Below the pieces are notes generated by a model. The model did not search any database. It had not been told where the DNA came from and saw only the letters and a list, made by a program, of their open reading frames with translations. A DNA stretch of 12,926 nt, taken from assembly GCA_024763295.1 (NCBI GenBank), contig JANTFU010000035.1, positions 1-12,926 on the forward strand. The letters run 5' to 3'. Below are positions 1 to 4,989 of this stretch, piece by piece (the first letter of the stretch is position 1; every line of letters starts with the position of its first letter). This DNA comes from Anaerolineales bacterium (GTDB lineage Bacteria; Chloroflexota; Anaerolineae; Anaerolineales; Villigracilaceae). The position numbers and the translations under genes are program-made.

Positions 1-1
1 A

Positions 2-373
2 GGCGTAGCCCGCCATTTGAAAACCCTGCGTGACCGATTGCAAATTCACATGCTAACCGCCAACACGCACGGCAAACAAGCCGAAATCGACCGTCAGCTT
101 AATCTCAAAGCCCATATCATTCAAAAAGGGCACGAAGCCGAGCAAAAAGCCGAATTCATAGCAAGTCTCGGCGCCGAAGGTGTGATAGCAATCGGGCAAG
201 GCGCCAACGATGCCGCCATGCTCGAAGCCGCCGCCATCGGAATCGCCATTCTCTCTCAGGAAGGCTTAGCCATCGAAACGCTTAACGCAGCCGACCTACT
301 CATGCCCGATATTCTCTCGGCGCTCACGGCACTCGAAAAACCCGTCCGCCTAATTGCTACCTTGCGAAAATAA
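2..373 (+). CDS. Soluble HAD-family / P-type-ATPase-like protein, 3' part
   Basis: The reading frame is open to the left edge (GVARHLKTLRDRL...), so the true start and the N-terminal part lie outside the window; 123 residues are visible. The TTG at 17 is only an internal codon. What remains matches the C-terminal part of the small soluble HAD proteins annotated as 'soluble P-type ATPase' (COG4087 type), usually about 150 residues. LTANTHGKQ corresponds to HAD motif II, the lysine of EAEQKAEF to motif III, and GQGANDAAML to motif IV, with Gln where many family members have Asp. The catalytic DxxGT motif I would be upstream of the window. These proteins lack membrane segments and resemble the P domain of metal-transporting ATPases. 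They are presumed phosphatases of unknown substrate. The next gene starts 83 bases downstream; co-transcription is possible but not shown. Confidence 0.85.
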   Translation, partial: GVARHLKTLRDRLQIHMLTANTHGKQAEIDRQLNLKAHIIQKGHEAEQKAEFIASLGAEGVIAIGQGANDAAMLEAAAIGIAILSQEGLAIETLNAADLLMPDILSALTALEKPVRLIATLRK

Positions 374-425
374 TTTCGTAATCCTGTTATCTGCGCCTTC
401 CCCGACGTAGATAGCCATAAACCAC

Positions 426-440
426 GCCGTCGAGAACGGC
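426..440 (+). promoter_or_regulatory. Small hairpin in front of the DUF389 gene
   Basis: GCCGT and ACGGC pair around the loop CGAGA, and one more C-G pair (425/441) extends the stem to six. It ends 16 bases before the ATG at 457 and has no T-run, so it is not an intrinsic terminator. It may affect initiation of the following gene, which lacks a clear Shine-Dalgarno sequence. It is short enough to be chance. Confidence 0.25.
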
Positions 441-456
441 GGCTAGAGCAGCACTT

Positions 457-1713
457 ATGCAAGAAGAAACCCAACCCCACGAAACGACCCCGCTCGAACG
501 CACGCGCCCCTCACGCGCGCAAAGACGACGTGCCCAGCGCCGCAAACGCGCCCTGCCCACCAGCGTGGAAGGACGCTCTGCCCTGCTCCAAGACCTCGTC
601 AAACGCGCCTACCCGTCTTACGAATTTTTCGTTTTTGCCATTTTTACGGGCGCAATTGTCGGGCTGGGCTACCTGCTTGACTCACAAGCGGTTCTCGTTT
701 TCGGCATTCTAATGGCACCGCTCATGTCGCCTGTTTTGGGCGTTACGCTCGGTATTGTCAGCGGGTCGGGAAGTTATTTCTTACGCTCCTTCCTAGCATT
801 TAGTGTTGGCAGCCTGCTTGTTTTTGCCAGTGGTGCGTTGGCTGGCTTGGCGGCACGGCTCTGGCTGCCGCTAACCTTTACACAAGCCTTCCTGCACGCT
901 CGTTTGTGGTGGACAGACCTTGCGGTACTGGCGCTCGGCGCAATGCTGCTCGCCGCTTCCTTCGTCCGCTCTGAGAAAAAACCCTTCCTGCCGAGCGTCA
1001 TGGTCGCTTATGAACTCTTTTTGCCGCTCAATGCTGCCGCGTTTGGGCTGGCAAGTCAGGTGGACGGCATTTTTCTTGAGGGTATGCTTGTCTTTGCCGT
1101 ACATTTTGCTTGGACATTACTCTTTGGCGCTCTCGCGCTCTTCTTTTTGGGCTTCCGCCCTGCCAAAGCACTTGGCTGGCTCTTCAGCCTACTGATTATC
1201 GGCGCACTGCTTTTCGCGTTGGGGAAAATGATGCTGAGCGGGACAAATCAACAGCTCACAAACGAGACCCAGCCTACGTCCACGAGCGTTGCGGCAGTTT
1301 TAGCGGATGGATCATCTGAATCCGCGCCGGATTCCGTTACCACACAAACATCCACACCCAAGCCTTCATCCACGCCCAAACCCGACCCGACCGCGCCCCC
1401 AAGCCGGACACCAACTGTGGGCGTTACGCTTGATCCCACAGAGACTGCTACCCAAACCCTAACCCCCGAACCGACACCGCTCTATGCACGGATTTTCTCG
1501 TCTGTGGGCGGCGGGGCGTATATCCGCCGCGAGCCGGGCGGACCGGTGATTTTGACTCTTGCCAACGACGAATTGGTGCAAGCGCTCAGCGATCCGATTG
1601 ACTACGACGGTGTCGACTGGGTACAAATTCGCGTTGTACGCAATGACCAAATCATCGAAGGTTGGATTATGCAACAACTTTTACAGACGGCGACTCCCGC
1701 TCCGGCGTGGTAG
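457..1713 (+). CDS. DUF389-family membrane protein with C-terminal SH3b domain
   Basis: 418 residues. The N-terminus (1-50) is charged and Arg-rich (RAQRRRAQRRKR), likely cytoplasmic. About seven membrane segments follow at roughly 54-74, 77-101, 108-135, 150-171, 178-200, 208-233 and 239-260. The segment LVFGILMAPLMSPVLG (80-95) is the typical DUF389 signature. Residues 262-340 form a Ser/Thr/Pro-rich linker with STPKP-like repeats, typical of an extracytoplasmic spacer. Residues 343-410 (AYIRREPGGPVI...GWIMQQLL) look like a bacterial SH3 (SH3b) domain, often linked to cell-wall or ligand binding. DUF389 function is not established. The fusion suggests a membrane protein presenting a surface-binding domain; that role is inference. 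The ATG at 457 is the first in-frame start but has only a weak ribosome site. The neighbouring genes are not obviously related. Confidence 0.8.
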   Translation: MQEETQPHETTPLERTRPSRAQRRRAQRRKRALPTSVEGRSALLQDLVKRAYPSYEFFVFAIFTGAIVGLGYLLDSQAVLVFGILMAPLMSPVLGVTLGIVSGSGSYFLRSFLAFSVGSLLVFASGALAGLAARLWLPLTFTQAFLHARLWWTDLAVLALGAMLLAASFVRSEKKPFLPSVMVAYELFLPLNAAAFGLASQVDGIFLEGMLVFAVHFAWTLLFGALALFFLGFRPAKALGWLFSLLIIGALLFALGKMMLSGTNQQLTNETQPTSTSVAAVLADGSSESAPDSVTTQTSTPKPSSTPKPDPTAPPSRTPTVGVTLDPTETATQTLTPEPTPLYARIFSSVGGGAYIRREPGGPVILTLANDELVQALSDPIDYDGVDWVQIRVVRNDQIIEGWIMQQLLQTATPAPAW

Positions 1714-1722
1714 AAAACACAA

Positions 1723-1817
1723 AAACCTGTCAGGTTTCCGCATGAGTTTTCAGCAAAACGCATCTTATCTTTACAGAAGCCTTTGCTCAAATATTCCCAT
1801 GAAAACCTGACAGGTTT
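1723..1817. repeat. 95-base inverted repeat with two AAACCTGWCAGGTTT palindromes
   Basis: AAACCTGTCAGGTTT (1723-1737) and its exact reverse complement AAACCTGACAGGTTT (1803-1817) bound the element. Each is also a near-perfect palindrome around a single central base. The symmetry continues inward imperfectly: GCATGAG..TTTCAGCAAA on the left matches the complement of TTTGCTCAAAT..CCCATG on the right. The copy could fold as one long hairpin or as two small ones. It has no coding capacity and resembles a REP- or MITE-like dispersed repeat. No target-site duplication is visible. A weak promoter (TTTACA 1770-1775, 16-base spacer, TATTCC 1792-1797) may lie inside. It fills most of the spacer before the phosphomutase gene. 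Confidence 0.7.
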
Positions 1818-1826
1818 CATCTTTTA

Positions 1827-1831
1827 AGGAG
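1827..1831 (+). promoter_or_regulatory. Ribosome binding site of the phosphomutase gene
   Basis: AAGGA (within AAGGAG) lies about nine bases before the ATG at 1841. It supports that start and lies just outside the right palindrome of the preceding repeat. Confidence 0.75.
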
Positions 1832-1840
1832 AACTCAACA

Positions 1841-3301
1841 ATGCCTATTAATTTTGGTACCGACGGCTGGCGCGCCGTCATTTCAGACACTTTCACGTTT
1901 AACAATTTGCGCGTGGTTGCCCAAGCCATCGCAGACGCCGTGGCTTCATCACATTGGGACGTACATCAAAACGGCACGCAAAAACCCGACCCCAAGAAAT
2001 TTGTAGTCGGATTTGATACGCGCTTCCTTTCTGACCGTTATGCGGGCGAGATTTCGCGCGTGTTGGCGGCAAACGGCTATACCGTCCATCTGACCCAATC
2101 GGACGCTCCCACGCCCGCCATTTCGTACGCAGTCAAAAACCTGAATGCGATCGCCGGGATTGTTGTGACCGCTTCCCACAACGCGCCGCGCTATAACGGC
2201 GTGAAGTTGAAAGCCTCTTACGGCGGCTCTGCCCTGCCCGAACAATCGCGCCGCGTAGAAATTTACATCAACGACAACGAAGAACAGGCGCGTGGACCCA
2301 ATCTGATGGATTTCTCAAAAGCGCGCCAGTTGGGGTTGATTACAAAATTCAACCCGCTGCCGGCTTATTATGACCATCTACGCACGCTGATTGATTCCGA
2401 CCTGATTGCTGACAATCCGCAAAAAATTGTTATCGACTCGATGTTTGGCTCCGGACGCGGTGCCATTCGCGGATTTTTGAATGGTACCGGTTGTGAAGTT
2501 TTTGAAATCCGCAACAAAATGAATCCCGGTTTCGACGGCATTCACCCCGAACCGATTGGCAAAAATCTCGACGCCCTTGCCAGCGCCATCGGCACGGGCT
2601 TTGGCAACTTCGGTCTGGCAACCGACGGCGATGCCGATCGCATTGGCGCAATGGACGAGCGCGGCAATTTCGTTGATCCGCACAAAATTATGGCACTCTC
2701 GCTCAAACATCTCGTCGAAAAACGCGGCATGAGCGGCGCTGTTGTCCGCACCGTTTCCACCACGCGCATGATGGACAGATTAGCAAAACGCTACGGTTTG
2801 AAAATTTACGAAACCCCGGTTGGCTTCAATCACATCGCCGACTATATGATGAGCGAAGATGTGCTCATCGGCGGCGAAGAATCAGGCGGGATTTCCTTCA
2901 AGGGTCACATCCCTGAGGGCGATGGCGTGCTAATGGGCTTGCTAATCGTCGAAATGGTCGCCGCGGCGAAGAAACCGCTCTACGAAATGGTCAATGACCT
3001 GCTCGACGATGTTGGTCCTGCCCATTACAAACGCACCGATATTCGCCTGAAGCGCCCGGTTCCCAAAGCCGAGATGGTCGAATTCCTCACGAAACAAGCT
3101 CCCGCGAAAATTGCCGGTCACAAAATCGCGGAAATCAGCACCAGTGACGGGGTCAAATACATCCTAGCAGATGACTCTTGGTTACTCATCCGTCCATCCG
3201 GCACCGAACCAGTCTTGCGCGTCTATGCCGAAGGGCGCAGCGAAGAGACGGTCAAGGGTTTACTTGATTACGGCGAAACCATCGCGGAATCAGTCGTTTA
3301 A
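1841..3301 (+). CDS. Phosphoglucomutase/phosphomannomutase family protein
   Basis: 486 residues, full length for the bacterial alpha-D-phosphohexomutase superfamily. It interconverts hexose 1- and 6-phosphates through an enzyme phosphoserine, supplying sugar nucleotides for glycans or storage polymers; it is cytoplasmic. All four signature loops are present: the N-terminal FGTDGWRA (5-12); the active-site TASHN (110-114) with catalytic Ser112; the Mg-binding DGDADR (262-267); the sugar-binding GGEESGG (344-350); and the phosphate-binding RPSGTEP (451-457). Spacing is normal and no residue is missing. Glucose versus mannose (or glucosamine) specificity cannot be read reliably from sequence; the GEESGG loop fits glucose/mannose mutases. 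The start is supported by AAGGAG at good spacing. The EamA gene follows after 63 bases that hold a hairpin repeat. Confidence 0.95.
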   Translation: MPINFGTDGWRAVISDTFTFNNLRVVAQAIADAVASSHWDVHQNGTQKPDPKKFVVGFDTRFLSDRYAGEISRVLAANGYTVHLTQSDAPTPAISYAVKNLNAIAGIVVTASHNAPRYNGVKLKASYGGSALPEQSRRVEIYINDNEEQARGPNLMDFSKARQLGLITKFNPLPAYYDHLRTLIDSDLIADNPQKIVIDSMFGSGRGAIRGFLNGTGCEVFEIRNKMNPGFDGIHPEPIGKNLDALASAIGTGFGNFGLATDGDADRIGAMDERGNFVDPHKIMALSLKHLVEKRGMSGAVVRTVSTTRMMDRLAKRYGLKIYETPVGFNHIADYMMSEDVLIGGEESGGISFKGHIPEGDGVLMGLLIVEMVAAAKKPLYEMVNDLLDDVGPAHYKRTDIRLKRPVPKAEMVEFLTKQAPAKIAGHKIAEISTSDGVKYILADDSWLLIRPSGTEPVLRVYAEGRSEETVKGLLDYGETIAESVV

Positions 3302-3307
3302 TGTCTA

Positions 3308-3358
3308 ACCACAGAGAACACGGAGATTTTTAAAGTTTGTCTCTGTGAACTCTGTGGT
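3308..3358. repeat. 51-base hairpin repeat (ACCACAGAG...CTCTGTGGT)
   Basis: The left arm (3308-3326, beginning ACCACAGAG and ending CGGAGA) and the right arm (3340-3358, TCTCTG...CTGTGGT) are 19-base inverted copies with three mismatches, separated by a 13-base AT-rich loop. The CACAGAGAACACGGAG motif resembles dispersed repeats I have seen in environmental bacterial genomes. It fills nearly the whole spacer between the phosphomutase and EamA genes. The right arm ends in GGT, part of the likely ribosome site (GGTG, 3356-3359) of the EamA gene. The loop contains a short T-run but not in terminator position. Confidence 0.75.
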
Positions 3359-3364
3359 GAAAGA

Positions 3365-4255
3365 ATGAAAAAGCCTTCTTACCCCATCGCCATCGCCGAA
3401 GCAGTCCTCGTCAACCTGATTTGGGCAACTTCATTCATTATTGTCAAACTTATTCTCGACGAAATCAGCCCGCTGACGATCAGCGGGCTGCGCTATTTTA
3501 TAGGTGCATTGATCCTGTTGCCCTTCATCCTGCAAGAAAAAGGCGAGCCGCTCTCTGCAAAGACGTGGGGAACATTGCTCATACTCGGCATCGCACAATA
3601 TACCATCGGGAACGGCGGCATCTTCTGGGCACTCCAATATCTGCCCGCGACCACCGTATCCTTTCTTATGGGAGGCGTCACCATTGCAACACTCGTTGGC
3701 AGCGTCTTCTGGCTCAAAGAAATTCCGTCCAAAATACAGATTTTAGGCATCTTCGTCGCCTTGGTTGGCGGGACACTATTTTTTGCCGATGGGATTAAAG
3801 CGGGCGAAAAAATCGGTTTACTGCTCTTTTTGATCGGTATGTTGGGCACCACCTATTTCACGCTGGCAGGCAGAAAGATCGCCCGCGTGGGCGCAATCAG
3901 CACGCTCAAATTGACGGGCGTTCCGCTCCTACTCGGCGGGATTGTGACTTTGCTAATCGCCATCCCATTGGAGGGAATCCCATCCGCTTCGCCCTCCGCC
4001 TGGGGTTTGATACTCGTCTTAGCAACAGTGAACACGGCTCTGGGCTACTTCCTGTATAATCATGCTTTGCAAGTGCTAACCGCTATCCAGATGAATATAC
4101 TCCTGAGCCTAGCCCCTTTCTGGACTGCCCTCTTCAGCTTCTTTCTGCTCAATGAACGGCTGGGATGGATGCAGATGCTGGCGATGGTGATTGTCATCAT
4201 CGGCGTGATACTGGTGCAAATAAAGCCCAAGACGAACAGAGCCAAACGGAGATAA
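3365..4255 (+). CDS. EamA-family (drug/metabolite superfamily) transporter
   Basis: 296 residues, almost entirely hydrophobic, with about ten predicted membrane helices in two repeats of five, as expected for the DMT superfamily (usual length about 300). First-repeat hallmarks are NLIWATSFIIVK (17-28), the EISPLTISGLRY segment (33-44) and the ALQYLPATTVSFL segment (89-101). The second repeat contains the typical LGYFLYNHALQ (226-236) and SLAPFWTALFSFFLLNERLG (248-267). The C-terminus is basic (KPKTNRAKRR), consistent with a cytoplasmic tail. Such proteins export or import small metabolites such as amino acids or nucleobases; the substrate cannot be predicted here. The ATG at 3365 follows GGTG by five bases, and that site overlaps the right arm of the hairpin repeat. 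An exact 11-bp hairpin lies inside the gene at 3466-3490. Confidence 0.93.
   Translation: MKKPSYPIAIAEAVLVNLIWATSFIIVKLILDEISPLTISGLRYFIGALILLPFILQEKGEPLSAKTWGTLLILGIAQYTIGNGGIFWALQYLPATTVSFLMGGVTIATLVGSVFWLKEIPSKIQILGIFVALVGGTLFFADGIKAGEKIGLLLFLIGMLGTTYFTLAGRKIARVGAISTLKLTGVPLLLGGIVTLLIAIPLEGIPSASPSAWGLILVLATVNTALGYFLYNHALQVLTAIQMNILLSLAPFWTALFSFFLLNERLGWMQMLAMVIVIIGVILVQIKPKTNRAKRR
3466..3490 (+). other. Perfect 11-bp hairpin inside the EamA gene
   Basis: CAGCCCGCTGA (3466-3476) and TCAGCGGGCTG (3480-3490) are exact inverted copies around the loop CGA. It encodes part of the conserved ISPLTISGL segment about 100 bases after the start, with no T-run downstream. It may be an accident of codon choice, but so stable an RNA stem early in a gene could slow transcription or translation. 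Confidence 0.6.
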
Positions 4256-4310
4256 TTTTTCCTAATTCTACCGGATTTTGTGGTCAGCAGAAAAGATGCT
4301 GAAAATCGCT

Positions 4311-4409
4311 TTTTGTACACGGAATCAACGGAATTTCACGGAAAAAATCTTTGAAGTTACGTTTTTTTCCGTAAAACTCAAAAAACATCCGTGCTTTCCG
4401 TGTACAAAA
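4311..4409. repeat. 99-base nested inverted repeat (TTTTGTACACGGAA...)
   Basis: TTTTGTACACGGAA (4311-4324) and TTCCGTGTACAAAA (4396-4409) are exact 14-base inverted copies. Inside them ACGGAAAAAA (4338-4347) and TTTTTTCCGT (4363-4372) form a second exact 10-base pair. The left half also repeats ACGGAA/CGGAAT units directly. The element lies in the 240-base spacer between the EamA and Nudix genes, which holds no gene. It looks like a dispersed, transcribable palindromic repeat. A weak small stem (TCAGCA/TGCTGA, 4284-4302) just upstream may contribute to termination after the EamA gene. The rest of the spacer shows nothing recognisable. Confidence 0.7.
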
Positions 4410-4495
4410 GGATGAAATCACAAAAAACGTTAGAAGCAGAATTTTTCTATCTACGTTCATGCCCGTCTATCTCCGCTAAATAAAGAAGGAAAAAT

Positions 4496-4918
4496 ATGAC
4501 CAAACAAAACTTTCCACACCCCACCGTTGGCGCATTGATCTTCAATCCTGAGGGTAAATTATTGCTCGTCCAATCGCATAAATTTCATGGCAAATGGGTT
4601 GTCCCCGGCGGGCATATCGAAGTCGGCGAACGAATGGTGGATGCTGTTGTACGAGAAGCCAAAGAAGAGACGGGGCTGGATGTTTATGACCCACAATTCA
4701 TCTTCTTTCAGGAATTTATTCAAGACGAAGCCTTCTGGCAAAAAATGCACTTCATCTTCTTCGATTTTGCTCTCAAGACCGATTCAAGCGCTGTAGTGCT
4801 AAACGACGAAGCCGAAGCCTACAAATGGGTCACGCTCGAAGAGGCACTAAAAATGGACGTAGACCCGTACACGATCAATGCGATCAATGAATTGAAACGG
4901 CAAGGACGTATTGCGTAA
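4496..4918 (+). CDS. Nudix hydrolase
   Basis: 140 residues, the usual size for a stand-alone Nudix (MutT-like) hydrolase. These cytoplasmic Mg-dependent enzymes cleave nucleoside diphosphates linked to another group, for example damaged dNTPs, NDP-sugars or ADP-ribose. The Nudix box is complete and canonical: Gly39, five residues, Glu45, seven residues, Arg53-Glu54, then Glu57-Glu58 and Gly60-Leu61 (motif Gx5Ex7REUxEExGU). The metal-binding glutamates are intact. The substrate cannot be deduced from the motif. GAAGGA at 4485-4490 lies five bases before the ATG and supports the start. The last codons and the stop lie within the inverted repeat at 4910-4959, so the present C-terminus may have been reshaped by that repeat. 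It stands alone, with 240 bases of repeat-containing spacer upstream. Confidence 0.93.
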   Translation: MTKQNFPHPTVGALIFNPEGKLLLVQSHKFHGKWVVPGGHIEVGERMVDAVVREAKEETGLDVYDPQFIFFQEFIQDEAFWQKMHFIFFDFALKTDSSAVVLNDEAEAYKWVTLEEALKMDVDPYTINAINELKRQGRIA

Positions 4919-4959
4919 TGCGTATTTCGTAATGGTTTACACACTACGCAATACGCAAT
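4910..4959. repeat. 50-base inverted repeat spanning the Nudix stop codon
   Basis: ATTGCGTAATGCGTA (4910-4924) and TACGCAATACGCAAT (4945-4959) are inverted copies with one mismatch, around a 20-base loop. Each arm consists of two direct ATTGCGTA-like units, so the arms may arise from a short tandem motif. No T-run follows, so it is not a classical terminator, though the stem could protect the Nudix mRNA 3' end. Confidence 0.65.
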
Positions 4960-4972
4960 AGCCCACCCCTCT

Positions 4973-4989
4973 GTGCTAAAATACCCCCC
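4973..4989 (+). promoter_or_regulatory. Putative extended -10 promoter giving a leaderless mRNA
   Basis: GTGCTAAAAT carries a TAAAAT box (4977-4982); the TG of an extended -10 element is one base off the ideal position. Exactly seven bases separate the box from the ATG at 4990, so transcription would begin at or beside the start codon. There is no Shine-Dalgarno sequence (the bases before ATG are Cs), which fits leaderless translation. No good -35 box is visible. The same spacing occurs before the sensor kinase gene. Confidence 0.5.

Noticed and set aside
17..19. TTG 17 as the start of the HAD-like gene
   Set aside because: The frame stays open to the window edge with family-like residues (GVARHLKTLRDRL), and motif I must lie upstream.
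1723..1817. CRISPR-like array
   Set aside because: There are only two copies, in opposite orientation, and no regular spacers or cas genes.
4910..4959. Intrinsic terminator of the Nudix gene
   Set aside because: The stem overlaps the stop codon, is AT/GC mixed with a 20-base loop, and no T-run follows it.
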